Assembly: GCA_035626515.1 (NCBI GenBank)
Contig: DASPNM010000017.1
Location: 1 to 64,000, forward strand
Direction: 5' to 3'
DNA length: 64,000 bases
Source of the DNA: DASPNM01 sp035626515
GTDB taxonomy: Bacteria; Bacteroidota; Bacteroidia; Chitinophagales; Chitinophagaceae
The translations under genes were made by a program, and so were the position numbers. Numbering within the stretch: position 1 is the first letter of the stretch; each line of letters starts with the position of its first letter. Under the pieces are notes generated by a model. It did no database searches, was not told the origin of the DNA, and saw only the letters and a program-made list of their open reading frames with translations. Shown one piece after another: positions 8,065 to 17,138 of this stretch.

Positions 8065-9738
8065 TTACGCGAGTTGGTATTCTGCCAGGTTGAAGAAAAA
8101 CTGGAAAAGCTGCCGCAGCCGCGTGTTCACCACGTTGAAATTCGCCGTCGTGGGATTGGAGATGTAAGCCATCCACGCGTTGGTCCAGTAGTAATCCCAT
8201 TGCTGGTTGCTGAGCAGGATCTGCGTCTTGATTGTCTTCTTCGTCTCGTAAGTGAGCTGGTTCCGGAAAATGTACCGAAGGGCATCGTCAATCAGGTCGT
8301 TGGGATTACCGGGGTTGGGGAATTGCCTGACGAAATTGACGAGGTCGAAGATGACGCGGATTCCGTTCCGGGTGAAACCAGTGTTTACCATCGTATCCGT
8401 GAACTGGTTGCGTTTGGGAAGCGAATCGGAGTTGATCCAGATCTCGTGGTACAGCGGCTCCTGGTAGTACGCGGGCTGGCCGGACACATTTGGCGGATCG
8501 TGAAGGTTGAGGCCGGTGTTCACCATATTCGCGTAAAAGAAATTCCACATCCCGTAGTTCGTGTTCCAGTCGGAAGCCGGGGGAAATACCGCGTTCATTT
8601 CGCGAAGCGAACCAATGATATGATCGGCCGGGCTCTTAATGTAGCAATTCTGGTTGAGCACGTCAAAGAAATGCTCGCTTTTGAAAAGCGCGCTGAGCAC
8701 GGGAACGATATTGTAGTTGTTGCTGCGGAAGATATTTGCCAGCGGTTCGATAACGTTTGTCTCCACGTTCGGGTCGATCGAGTAGTAGACAAAAAACCGG
8801 TACAGCTTGCGGCAAATGAACTTCGCGCATTCCTGGGTGTTAAACGTCATGGTCAGCAGGTCGTTGAGTTCCAGCTGCCCTGCGGTGGGACCGGTGCGGC
8901 CCTGGATCACCGTGTTATTAAAGAACGAGGAAAAAGTCTTATTTGCCGTCGAGTGCCGGTTCGGATTGAAGAAAGAAGTGTAATTCCCGGCGTTTACCTG
9001 CCACCCTGTGAGGACCTTCGCCGCTTCCTTTACGTCGGTTTCGGTGTACTGTGATCCTGGCCCTTTTCCAAGTGTAAACAGCTCAAACAGCTCGCGCGCG
9101 TAGTTTTCATCCGGCGCCGAGGCCACGTTCAGGTAACCGTTCAGGTAGCGGAGCATCATGATATCCTTCGTGATCGCGTCCACCAGGGTTCTGAAATTTC
9201 CCAGCGCATGCTGCCGGACCAAATTGTGTTGCATGTAAGCCCAGTTGCCGTGACCGACCTCGTTTGTTTCGTTCCCGAAATGATCGATCCAGAAAAGAAT
9301 GAGCTTTTCCCGAATGCTCCGGTCCTGGTTGATCAGGACACCGGTCCACCATTTTTTGTAAGAAGCGCGCCGAAGCGATTGCACCGTACCGTCGTTGTTG
9401 ATGTCATTGATCCAGGTGGCTCCCTGCGCAATGTTGCCATCGGGCGTGATCGCGTTGGTCGGAGTTGCATATTCCTTGATCGGAGGAGCCGGTTGCGGCG
9501 CTGTCGGTGTAATGAGTTCATCCACTGCCTGGCTGACCGTCCGCGTCTTGAAGTAATCTACGTCCGCCTTGCGCGCGCCGAACATCGTGCGCTTCAAAAG
9601 ATGGATCACCTCGTTCTCGGTCCAGGGACCCGAGTACGGCGCGATTCCGGAAGTGATATGACGAGTGGAGACGGGTGAGGACGGGCTAATACTTTCCTTC
9701 TTCCTGCGTGTCGCAGTGAGGAATTCTCTTCTGTCCAT
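8065..9738 (-). CDS. DUF1800 domain protein
   Basis: The protein has 557 residues and spans the DUF1800 domain: HLLKRTMFGARKADVDYF near the N-terminus, then KLILFWIDHFGN, MLRYLNGYLNVASAPDENY, ARELFELFTLGKG, EAAKVLTGWQVN and FICRKLYRFFVYY. The family is almost always paired with DUF1501 in Bacteroidota and Planctomycetota, as here (18 bp apart); its biochemical role is unknown. The N-terminus starts MDRREFLT like a Tat signal but continues with charged residues (TRRKKESIS) and no hydrophobic core, so its export route is unclear. It might travel with its DUF1501 partner (inference). It heads the five-gene minus-strand block down to 3035. Confidence 0.92.
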   Translation of the reverse strand: MDRREFLTATRRKKESISPSSPVSTRHITSGIAPYSGPWTENEVIHLLKRTMFGARKADVDYFKTRTVSQAVDELITPTAPQPAPPIKEYATPTNAITPDGNIAQGATWINDINNDGTVQSLRRASYKKWWTGVLINQDRSIREKLILFWIDHFGNETNEVGHGNWAYMQHNLVRQHALGNFRTLVDAITKDIMMLRYLNGYLNVASAPDENYARELFELFTLGKGPGSQYTETDVKEAAKVLTGWQVNAGNYTSFFNPNRHSTANKTFSSFFNNTVIQGRTGPTAGQLELNDLLTMTFNTQECAKFICRKLYRFFVYYSIDPNVETNVIEPLANIFRSNNYNIVPVLSALFKSEHFFDVLNQNCYIKSPADHIIGSLREMNAVFPPASDWNTNYGMWNFFYANMVNTGLNLHDPPNVSGQPAYYQEPLYHEIWINSDSLPKRNQFTDTMVNTGFTRNGIRVIFDLVNFVRQFPNPGNPNDLIDDALRYIFRNQLTYETKKTIKTQILLSNQQWDYYWTNAWMAYISNPTTANFNVVNTRLRQLFQFFFNLAEYQLA

Positions 9739-9869
9739 ATTCGTGGTTTTGATTCGGGAAAAACAACTGACTCTAAAATTACATTTTCGTTTAAAGCATT
9801 TGCAGCATTCCCTGGAATAAAATGTGGATTTCTCCGCGAAACGCGGCTATAGTATTAATTCAGAAAGAT

Positions 9870-11045
9870 TTAGAGATTCTCGATGAGACCCGCGATGCCC
9901 TGTCCGCCACCCACGCAGGCGGTCACGATACCGTACTTTTTTCCGAGCCGCTTCAGGTCATGTATGATCTGGATCGTAAGCTTGCAGCCAGTGCAGCCGA
10001 GAGGGTGGCCGAGGGCAATGGCCCCCCCGTTAATGTTTACGCGGGCAGGATCAAGTCCGGCTTCACGAATTACTGCGAGAGATTGCGAAGCAAACGCTTC
10101 GTTCAACTCGATGAGGTCGATGTTCCCGAGGTTCATCCCGGTTTGCCGCAATAGTTTGGGGATTGCAGCCACGGGCCCAATTCCCATAATCCGGGGATGC
10201 ACACCCGCTACCGCGGTGCCTGCCAGCCGGGCCATCGGCTTCAGACCCAATTCGTTCATCATTGTTTCGCCCATTACGATCACGAATGCCGCGCCGTCGG
10301 AAGTTTGTGAAGAGTTCCCGGCCGTAACAGAGCCATTTGCGGCAAACGCTGGCTTCAGCTTCGCGAGGGCGTCGAGTGAGGTGTCTGCCCGGGGCCCCTC
10401 GTCCGTGTCCACGACGTATTCCCGCTTTTGTTTTTTCCCGCGCTCGTCAAGGTATACATGGTCAACATTAATTGGAAGAATCCCTTCCCGGAAAAATCCG
10501 TTGCGGATCGCATTCAGCGCTTTCTGGTGCGATTGCAGCGCGAATTCATCCTGCGCCTCACGGCTGATGTTATATTCGTTAGCCACCGCTTCGGCGGTAA
10601 GCCCCATGCTCAGGTAATAATCAGGCTCTTCTTTCGCGATGGAATAGGCGGGAACGGTCTTCCATCCCGCCGTGGGCACAAGGCTCATGCTTTCCGTGCC
10701 GCCGGCAATGATGCAGTCGGCAAGGCCATTACGGATCTTCGCGGTAGCAATCGCTATGGTCTCGAGACCGGAAGCGCAATACCGGTTCACCGTCATCCCC
10801 GGAACATCAAACCCGAGCGCGCGGGCGGCAATGATCCGTCCCACCTGCAGGCCCTGCTCCGCTTCGGGAACGGCATTTCCTACGATGACGTCATCCACTT
10901 TTTTCGGATCGAGCTGGGGTACTGCCGCCATCAATCCGCGGATCACATCCACAGCGAGGTCATCGGGGCGATAAAATCGAAACCCGCCGCGCTTCGCCTT
11001 CGCGACTGCGGTGCGGTAACCGGCAACTATGTAAGCTTCCTGCAT
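9870..11045 (-). CDS. Thiolase (acetyl-CoA C-acyltransferase)
   Basis: A 391-residue thiolase, full length for the family. The nucleophilic Cys is in TVNRYCASGLETIA (about residue 90). The C-terminal catalytic motifs are present: NINGGAIALGHPLGCTG (His) and TACVGGGQGIAG (second Cys). GGTESMS is the usual substrate-loop signature. It makes or cleaves 3-ketoacyl-CoA in the cytoplasm. The N-terminal EAYIVAGYRTAVAK and overall motifs resemble degradative 3-ketoacyl-CoA thiolases (FadA-like) more than biosynthetic ones, but a beta-oxidation partner is not adjacent, so chain-length preference is left open. It stands alone, divergent from pyrD. Confidence 0.92.
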   Translation of the reverse strand: MQEAYIVAGYRTAVAKAKRGGFRFYRPDDLAVDVIRGLMAAVPQLDPKKVDDVIVGNAVPEAEQGLQVGRIIAARALGFDVPGMTVNRYCASGLETIAIATAKIRNGLADCIIAGGTESMSLVPTAGWKTVPAYSIAKEEPDYYLSMGLTAEAVANEYNISREAQDEFALQSHQKALNAIRNGFFREGILPINVDHVYLDERGKKQKREYVVDTDEGPRADTSLDALAKLKPAFAANGSVTAGNSSQTSDGAAFVIVMGETMMNELGLKPMARLAGTAVAGVHPRIMGIGPVAAIPKLLRQTGMNLGNIDLIELNEAFASQSLAVIREAGLDPARVNINGGAIALGHPLGCTGCKLTIQIIHDLKRLGKKYGIVTACVGGGQGIAGLIENL

Positions 11046-11125
11046 ACGGCTGGATTATAGGGCAAAGGTAACCTCTCAACAACATCCGGGCAGGCTGAAA
11101 AGTTCTCCTAACTTCGCTGCCGGAT

Positions 11126-12160
11126 ATGTACCGACTGCTGCGCGGCCTTCTCTTCTTATTTTCCCCGGAATGGAGCCACCGATTTTCAATGAGCATGCTG
11201 CGATTTCTGTGCAGGATGCGATTCATGCGTCGTGTGCTCGCACGGGTTTTTTCTCCCCGCTCCAATAAGCTTTCTTTCGAGCGCTGGGGCTTACGTTTCC
11301 GCAACCGTGTGGGACTGGGCGCGGGTTTCGACAAGAATGCCCGTTACCTGCGCGAGCTGGACGTATTGGGGTTCGGTTTTGTCGAGATCGGCACCATCAC
11401 ACCGCTTCCGCAGGCGGGGAATCCGAGGCCGCGGTTGTTCCGGCTGCCGCAGGACCGTGCCCTTATCAACCGGATGGGATTCAACAACGATGGAGCAGAG
11501 GCCGTGGCGGAAAGATTGAGAATGTTCCGGGAAAAGTTTCGTGATAGTGAAATGCTGATCGGGGGCAATATCGGAAAAAATAAAGGCACCCCGAATGAAT
11601 ACGCGTGGCGGGATTACCGCGCCTGCTTTGAAGCGCTGCATCCTTTCGTGGACTTTTTCGTGGTCAATGTAAGCTCGCCAAACACTCCGGGACTTCGTGA
11701 CCTGCAGGAAAAAGATTCGCTCCGACAGATCCTGGCGAGACTGATCATGGGAAAAGAGCATCCCAAAAGGCCTTTATTTCTGAAAATTGCTCCCGACCTG
11801 ACCGAGCCGCAGCTCGATGACGTCATCACGCTGAGCATGGACCTGGGACTGGATGGCATCGTTGCCACAAACACCACAACCGGCCGGGAAGGATTGAAAA
11901 CATCAGTGAAGAAATTGCAACAGATCGGAAGCGGTGGACTCAGCGGCAGGCCGCTGCGACCTTTATCGACGCAGATAGTAAAATACATCCACGAAAAAAC
12001 AGCAGGACAAATGCCAATCATTGCTTCCGGGGGGATATTCCACGCGCGCGATGCGCGCGAAAAGCTGGAAGCCGGTGCATCGCTGATCGAAGTGTGGACA
12101 GCCTTCATTTATGAAGGGCCGTCCATCGTGAAGCGAATTTGTTCGGGAAAGTCCCGGTGA
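11126..12160 (+). CDS. pyrD: Dihydroorotate dehydrogenase (quinone), class 2
   Basis: The 344-residue length fits class 2 enzymes, which oxidise dihydroorotate to orotate in pyrimidine synthesis using membrane quinones. The N-terminal amphipathic helix region MYRLLRGLLFLFSPEWSHRF is the class 2 membrane-contact extension. The barrel shows VGLGAGFDKNARYL, EIGTITPLPQAGNPRPRLFR, INRMGFNNDGA, GGNIGKNKGTP, FVVNVSSPNTPGLRDLQ (catalytic Ser loop), KIAPDLT, ATNTTTGREGL, GGLSGRPL and PIIASGGIFHARDA (FMN phosphate). TAACTTCG at 11109-11116 is a possible -7 element nine bases before the ATG. It converges on rsmE with an 18-bp gap. Confidence 0.97.
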   Translation: MYRLLRGLLFLFSPEWSHRFSMSMLRFLCRMRFMRRVLARVFSPRSNKLSFERWGLRFRNRVGLGAGFDKNARYLRELDVLGFGFVEIGTITPLPQAGNPRPRLFRLPQDRALINRMGFNNDGAEAVAERLRMFREKFRDSEMLIGGNIGKNKGTPNEYAWRDYRACFEALHPFVDFFVVNVSSPNTPGLRDLQEKDSLRQILARLIMGKEHPKRPLFLKIAPDLTEPQLDDVITLSMDLGLDGIVATNTTTGREGLKTSVKKLQQIGSGGLSGRPLRPLSTQIVKYIHEKTAGQMPIIASGGIFHARDAREKLEAGASLIEVWTAFIYEGPSIVKRICSGKSR

Positions 12161-12178
12161 AATAGACGGAACCCGGGT

Positions 12179-12880
12179 TCACAACAGCCGAAGCAGGCAG
12201 GCTGCCGCGATCCCCGCGGTCTCGGAACGGAGCCTTGTATCACCCAACATTACCGGGACGAAATGATGCTTGACGGCCAACGCGACTTCTTCCGGAGTGA
12301 AATCACCTTCCGGGCCGACAAGCACAATCTGTTCGAGGTTTTCATTCACCAGGTCTGCCAGGTTTCGCTTTTCATCCTCGATACAATGAGCAATGAATTT
12401 CTGGGGTTGGTGGCAAGCGGGCAGCAGGTCGAGCAAGCGAGCAGGCTGGTGAAGCACGGGTAGCCAGCATTGCCGGCTTTGCAAGAGCGCGCTTACGAGC
12501 ACCGCTTCCATTCGTTCTTTTCGGAAACTCTGTTTCTCTGTCCGTTCGCAGAGAAGAGGAATAATGCCGGATACTCCCAGCTCAGCGGCTTTTTCAAGGA
12601 ACCACTCAAAACGGCCGGGATTCTTGAGAAGCGAGATGCCAATGCTCACTGTTCGGGCGGGCGGCTGAATATGCAGCAATTGTTTTATACGCACGCGGCA
12701 GCGTTTCCGGTGAGCATCCACAATTTCGGCAGTCATGAGACTTCCTTTTCCTTCTGTAAGGTTTAGCTCAGCTCCCAGGGGCATACGCAGCACCTGCACG
12801 ATGTGACGGCTCGTGGCCTCATCGAGCGTGATCTCCTGTTGCGCCTCGTCTGATTCGCGGATATAAAAGAAAGGAAGCAT
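12179..12880 (-). CDS. rsmE: 16S rRNA (uracil-1498-N3)-methyltransferase
   Basis: The protein has 233 residues, the normal RsmE size. The N-terminal PUA-like part carries ITLDEATSRHIVQVLRMPLG. The SPOUT methyltransferase domain ends with the family knot motifs ILVGPEGDFTPEEV (written here as VLVGPEGDFTPEEVAL) and MLGDTRLRSETAGIAAA. It methylates N3 of U1498 in helix 44 of 16S rRNA using S-adenosylmethionine. It is followed at 12905 by dnaB in the same direction (24 bp upstream), so the two are probably co-transcribed. The stop overlaps a perfect 12-bp palindrome GAACCCGGGTTC (12169-12180) shared with the convergent pyrD end. Confidence 0.96.
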   Translation of the reverse strand: MLPFFYIRESDEAQQEITLDEATSRHIVQVLRMPLGAELNLTEGKGSLMTAEIVDAHRKRCRVRIKQLLHIQPPARTVSIGISLLKNPGRFEWFLEKAAELGVSGIIPLLCERTEKQSFRKERMEAVLVSALLQSRQCWLPVLHQPARLLDLLPACHQPQKFIAHCIEDEKRNLADLVNENLEQIVLVGPEGDFTPEEVALAVKHHFVPVMLGDTRLRSETAGIAAACLLRLL

Positions 12881-12904
12881 CAGTGCGTTCCCCTGAAGAT
12901 AGCT

Positions 12905-14467
12905 TTAGAATGGCGTATCCTCGTCCTCGACATTGATATCATTCATACGGCTGCCCGTCTGGATGTACAGCTTGGCTTCCCCGCTGCCCTCGCTGTCGGG
13001 AACAGGCTTCCAGTTCCCCGGCAGTCCAGGTCCGAAAGTGCTACCGTCGTCCTCCACGAATTTCTGAATGTGGAGCAGCGCGCGCAGCCGGATCGTTTCC
13101 AGCATACCGTTGCGGTGCTTGGCGATTCGCACCAACGTTTCCCCCCGGTTACTCTCTCCCATTTCATTCGTGGTAATATCGTAGTATTCCGGGCGGTAGA
13201 GGAACATGACGAGGTCGGCATCCTGCTCAATCGCTCCGGATTCACGCAGGTCGCTGAGCTGCGGCATGCGGGTGCCATCCTTGGCGCCTCGTTTCTCCAC
13301 TTCACGGCTCAACTGCGACAAGGCGATGATCGGTACACTCAATTCCTTGGCCAGCGCTTTCAGGTTGCGCGAGATGTTGCTGATCTCCTGCTCGCGGTTC
13401 GAGTTACGATTCTCGCCGGTGCCACTCATAAGCTGCAGGTAATCGATCACAATGAGTCCGATGTCATGCTTGTTTTTCAGTCGGCGGCATTTCGCGCGCA
13501 GTTCGAAAATGTTCAAAGCAGGAGTATCGTCGATGTAGAGTGGCGCCTGCGCCAGCCTTTGGATACCCCGCGCATACAGCTGTTTCATTTCGTGTTCCTC
13601 GAGCTTGCCGCGCGCTATTTTCTCCAGCCAGATCTCGCTTTCGGCCGCCAGGATCCTCTGCACCAGCTGGCCCGCGCTCATTTCAAGAGAGAACAGCGCG
13701 ACCGGTGTTGGCTTGCTCGCATGCATGGCTGCATTGCGTGCCAGGTTGAGAGCGAAAGCCGTCTTACCAACGGCGGGCCTGGCGGCCAGAATGATGAGAT
13801 CGGTATTTTGCCAGCCGTAGGTGACGCGATCGAGCGAAGCAAAGCCGCTCGGCACGCCGGTCACATCTTCATTTTTATTGCGCAGATCCTCGATGCGCTG
13901 GATCGTCTTTACCAGCACCGAGTCGATCGTGTCAAAATTCTTGCGCAGGTGATTGTTCGTGATCTCGAACAATTTGCTCTCGGCATCGTCGAGCAGGTCG
14001 AATACGTCTGTGGAATCCTCGTACGCGTCACCGATAATCTCACCGCTGATGCGGATCAGTTCGCGCTGGATGAATTTCTGCAGAATGATCCGCGCGTGGC
14101 TTTCGATGTTTGCCGAAGAAACGACGGCGTTCGTCAGCTTGGTCACATAATAGGGGCCGCCTACCACATCCAGCTCATTGCGAAACCTCAGCTCCTCCAC
14201 CACGGTGAGGATGTCAATGGGCTGGCTCTTCTGCGCGAGGCTCTGCATGGCCTTGAAAATGCGCTGATGCGCTTCCACGTAAAAGCATTCCGGCTTCAGG
14301 ATTTCGACAACCGTGTCGAAAGCGGTTTTTTCCAGCATAACGGCGCCCAGCACGGCCTCTTCGAGATCCTTGGCTTGCGGGGGCACCTTCCCGTAGACCA
14401 TCGTGCTGAGATCTAAGGTGGGTTTTCGTCTCAGCTTCCGGTCCTTGTTCAGATTTGTAAGATCCAT
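12905..14467 (-). CDS. dnaB: Replicative DNA helicase DnaB
   Basis: A 520-residue hexameric replicative helicase. The N-terminal helical domain has KVPPQAKDLEEAVLGAVML and PECFYVEAHQRIFKAM. The RecA-like motor has Walker A ARPAVGKTAFALNLA, ALFSLEMSAGQLVQRI, Walker B IGLIVIDYLQLMSG, IIALSQLSREVEKR and LSDLRESGAIEQDADLVMF. It unwinds DNA ahead of the replisome. Family members normally start 30-40 residues before the first domain, as here. The 412-bp upstream gap contains a consensus DnaA box at 14663-14671. No intein is present: the Walker A and Walker B regions are uninterrupted. Confidence 0.97.
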   Translation of the reverse strand: MDLTNLNKDRKLRRKPTLDLSTMVYGKVPPQAKDLEEAVLGAVMLEKTAFDTVVEILKPECFYVEAHQRIFKAMQSLAQKSQPIDILTVVEELRFRNELDVVGGPYYVTKLTNAVVSSANIESHARIILQKFIQRELIRISGEIIGDAYEDSTDVFDLLDDAESKLFEITNNHLRKNFDTIDSVLVKTIQRIEDLRNKNEDVTGVPSGFASLDRVTYGWQNTDLIILAARPAVGKTAFALNLARNAAMHASKPTPVALFSLEMSAGQLVQRILAAESEIWLEKIARGKLEEHEMKQLYARGIQRLAQAPLYIDDTPALNIFELRAKCRRLKNKHDIGLIVIDYLQLMSGTGENRNSNREQEISNISRNLKALAKELSVPIIALSQLSREVEKRGAKDGTRMPQLSDLRESGAIEQDADLVMFLYRPEYYDITTNEMGESNRGETLVRIAKHRNGMLETIRLRALLHIQKFVEDDGSTFGPGLPGNWKPVPDSEGSGEAKLYIQTGSRMNDINVEDEDTPF

Positions 14468-14879
14468 GGTTCGGTCAAAAGAAAATAACGTTAAAGCATC
14501 AGTTGTTCACCAATGACTCGGGTGGATGATCCAGACTTGTTGTTGAAAATTGTCAGCTCTGGTGTTCTGAATTTTCCCTGCAGTCAGTTGGCGAAATAAA
14601 ATGCAAAAGCGATTTGAAAAAAATTTTTCTTTCTGCACTATTTTTCACCAAACACCCCCGGGTTATCCACAACAAACCGTTCATACCACCGAGCCAGGGT
14701 TTGATGAATTTACCAAAAAAAGCGCGGGGAAGAAAGACTTGCTGGCAGAAATTTTGCACTTTATAAAATCCGGGCGCGATGCGCAATAAATGCCACCATT
14801 TCGGAGTTTACCAGATATTCCCGCCACCACCTCCCAAACTGCTGCTGTGTTAACGCTCTTTTGAGGTTGCTGAATCAAA
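14468..14879. promoter_or_regulatory. 412-bp divergent control region of dnaB and a hypothetical gene
   Basis: There is no gene. It contains a consensus DnaA box (14663-14671), an A/T-rich stretch just to its left (about 14610-14648) with GAAAAAAATTTTTC, and a CCCGGG palindrome next to the box. The dnaB promoter must lie here, but no clear TAnnTTTG element was found on the minus strand. Confidence 0.5.
14663..14671 (+). promoter_or_regulatory. Consensus DnaA box TTATCCACA
   Basis: An exact match to the TTATNCACA consensus, about 195 bp upstream of the dnaB start. Only one exact box was found in the gap; TTGTTCACC near 14504 is a poor second. One box is compatible with DnaA control of dnaB but not enough to call an origin. 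Confidence 0.55.
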
Positions 14880-15404
14880 ATGTACAATATGGAAAACCTT
14901 AGATCCCACCCTTCCCGCAACACACGGCCCGTTGTCACCCAAACTCAGAACAACACGACATTGTGGATCGGCCACCTCAGTTCCGATCCCACGGATCATT
15001 TTGCGGGACAAACTTTTCAGTGTCCGAGTGAGGGAGTTTTGGACAACATCCAGGTTTTTTCTTCCGCAGTGCAGAATCCGGGAGAAATGTTGCTTACCCT
15101 TCATGAATTTGATCCGGCAACTAAAACCTGGGGGCCTTCGCTGGCAAATTCTTCCCTGGAGCTGCGCCGCGGTGACGATTCGCGCTGGGTGCGGTTTGAG
15201 CTTCAGCCGGTATTCCTGCGCCGGGACATCACATATGGATTTCAGCTGCACGCTTCCGACGCTTTTATCGGTCTGGGAGAGGCGGCTACGGTGACGCAAT
15301 ATCCATTTACGTTCGGGCAGGAATGGAAAGGAGATTCTCAGGATCGCGAAGGACATTACTTCCGCTACTTTAGCCTTGCTTTCAAGGTGGAGCTGTGCGC
15401 CTGA
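14880..15404 (+). CDS. Hypothetical protein, all-beta type, no known family
   Basis: The protein has 174 residues and I do not recognise a family. It has no signal peptide or membrane segment. It is rich in beta-type segments with aromatic residues: TTLWIGHLSSDPTDHFAGQT, VLDNIQVFSSAVQNPGEMLL, TLHEFDPATKTWGPSL, WVRFELQPVFLRRDITYGFQ, YPFTFGQEWKGDSQ and YFRYFSLAFKVEL. The pattern suggests a single jelly-roll or carbohydrate-binding-like sandwich (inference). A second ATG at 14889 is also possible. It sits alone between the dnaB control region and convergent recN, nine bases from the recN stop. Confidence 0.7.
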   Translation: MYNMENLRSHPSRNTRPVVTQTQNNTTLWIGHLSSDPTDHFAGQTFQCPSEGVLDNIQVFSSAVQNPGEMLLTLHEFDPATKTWGPSLANSSLELRRGDDSRWVRFELQPVFLRRDITYGFQLHASDAFIGLGEAATVTQYPFTFGQEWKGDSQDREGHYFRYFSLAFKVELCA

Positions 15405-15413
15405 TAAGAAAAA

Positions 15414-17087
15414 TCAGTTCATGATCATCTCCCTGGCATTTTCCAGGGCGGCGGCCGTAGGTTTTTCGCCGCTCAGCATGCGGGCGATGGCAGTAATTCG
15501 CTCTTCGGGGTCCAGCAAACGAATGCCCGTCTGTACGCGGTCCTGCACAACCTGTTTGTAAACGAAAAAATGCGCTGACGCCTTTCCGGCGATCTGCGGC
15601 TGGTGCGTAATGCAGATCACTTGTCGTGCGGACGCAAGATCCTTCATGATAATTCCCACCTGACGCGCAGCTTCACCGGAGATCCCCGTATCGATTTCGT
15701 CAAAAATCATTGTCGGAAGATCCATCGAGCTTGCGACCAGGGATTTTATGCAAAGCATGAGCCTTCCCAGTTCGCCGCCGCTTGCCACTTTTCCAACCGG
15801 CATGAATTCAGCAGTGTCATTGTTGCCGCCCGCCACGTTTGCATTCAATAAAAATTCCACTTCGTCCATCCCGGTATTATTCAATCCACCACGGCTGAGG
15901 TGAACTTTCAGTCGGGCATTCGGCATACCCACCTGCACGAGCAGCTCGTTGACCCGTGCGGTGAAGGATTTTACCTGTTTCTGCCTCCGGTCCGACAATC
16001 GAGCCGCAAACGCAGTGAGCTTTTCCTGGATACGCGTCACCGCAGCGTGGTGCTCATGGATTGAGTCGTCCACTGTTTGAACGCTGAGAAGTTTTTTCCC
16101 GAGCTCATCGCGAATTGCGAGCAGGTCAGCAGTGGAACGAGCCCCGTGCTTTTTGAGCAGCTTTTGCCCCAGGCTGATGCGCGCATTAAGCCGATCCAGC
16201 TTTTCCGCGTCCCAATCCAGGCGCCCTTCCAAAGAATTCAATTCTGCGGCAATATCTGCCAGCTCCACCTGGGCCGAATGCAGGCGCTCCGTCAGCCCGG
16301 CAAGCCCGGGTTGCATGTCTCGAAACGGGGAGAGGGACTGGATCAGGACGCGCAGTTCCTGAACGATCGGAGTATCAGATTCGCGCAACGAATAACACGC
16401 TTTGACGAGCGCTTCGCGAATAGCTTCTGCATTTTGCAGCAGTTCGAGTTCGGCTTCGGCCTGCTCCAGCTCACCGGTGGCCAGGGCGGCCTCCTCGAGC
16501 TCGTTAAATTGAAAGCGGTTATAATCCGCTTCCCGGTCAAGCTGCAGTTTTTGTTCACGCAGTCCGTCGAGAACCCGGCCTGCAACCTGCCATTCACGAT
16601 ACAGGTTTCGGTATTCCCGCAACAGGGCGGTGTTTGCGGCGAGTGCATCGAGCACCCCGAGCTGGAAATCGCGCCGTGCCAGCCCGAGCGTGTCGAACTG
16701 TTGATGCAGGTCCACGAGCAGGGAGGTCAGGCCGTGAAGCTGCGAGAGGTTGACCGGTGTATCGTTTATGAAAGCGCGGGATTTTCCCTGACTGCTGATT
16801 TCCCGCCGGATTACGAGTTCCTCTGAAAGATCAAGATCATTTTCCGCCAGGAACTCCCTGGCGAGCTCGTTACCCTCAATGCGGAACGTTCCTTCCACCA
16901 CGCATTTTTTTTCGCGGTTGACCAGAACAGAGGAATCAGCACGCTCCCCCAGTATCAGGCCCAGTGCACCCAGTAAGATGGACTTGCCTGCGCCGGTCTC
17001 GCCGGTTATTACATTTAGTTGCGGCGAAAATGCGATCTCAAGATCTTCAATGATGGCGTAGTTGCGAATGGTGAGCCTGCAGAGCAT
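15414..17087 (-). CDS. recN: DNA repair protein RecN
   Basis: A 557-residue SMC-like ATPase of double-strand-break repair. N-terminal: MLCRLTIRNYAIIEDLEIAF, then Walker A GETGAGKSILLGALGLILGE. The central region (about 150-350) is coiled coil (long Leu/Glu/Arg heptads such as EELEEAALATGELEQAEAEL). The C-terminal half holds the ABC signature VASGGELGRLMLCIK, Walker B MIFDEIDTGISGEAA and the D/H loop QVICITHQPQIAGKA. Length and order match full RecN. It is likely transcribed alone or with the zinc-ribbon gene upstream (51 bp). Confidence 0.97.
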   Translation of the reverse strand: MLCRLTIRNYAIIEDLEIAFSPQLNVITGETGAGKSILLGALGLILGERADSSVLVNREKKCVVEGTFRIEGNELAREFLAENDLDLSEELVIRREISSQGKSRAFINDTPVNLSQLHGLTSLLVDLHQQFDTLGLARRDFQLGVLDALAANTALLREYRNLYREWQVAGRVLDGLREQKLQLDREADYNRFQFNELEEAALATGELEQAEAELELLQNAEAIREALVKACYSLRESDTPIVQELRVLIQSLSPFRDMQPGLAGLTERLHSAQVELADIAAELNSLEGRLDWDAEKLDRLNARISLGQKLLKKHGARSTADLLAIRDELGKKLLSVQTVDDSIHEHHAAVTRIQEKLTAFAARLSDRRQKQVKSFTARVNELLVQVGMPNARLKVHLSRGGLNNTGMDEVEFLLNANVAGGNNDTAEFMPVGKVASGGELGRLMLCIKSLVASSMDLPTMIFDEIDTGISGEAARQVGIIMKDLASARQVICITHQPQIAGKASAHFFVYKQVVQDRVQTGIRLLDPEERITAIARMLSGEKPTAAALENAREMIMN

Positions 17088-17138
17088 GCTGCCCGCAAAT
17101 TACTCGGAAATTGAAATGCGGGAATTGACGGGGAAAAC

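Noticed and set aside
9834..9846. CCGCG-AAA-CGCGG hairpin after the thiolase gene, considered as a terminator
   Set aside because: The stem is only five bp with no T-run on the minus strand.
12169..12180. GAACCCGGGTTC palindrome between pyrD and rsmE, considered as an operator
   Set aside because: It lies at the end of two convergent genes, not near a promoter, and includes the rsmE stop; more likely incidental.
13070..14416. 448-codon plus-strand ORF
   Set aside because: It is antisense to dnaB, which is certain from its motifs.
14468..14879. Replication origin
   Set aside because: There is only one consensus DnaA box and no cluster; skew could not be computed.
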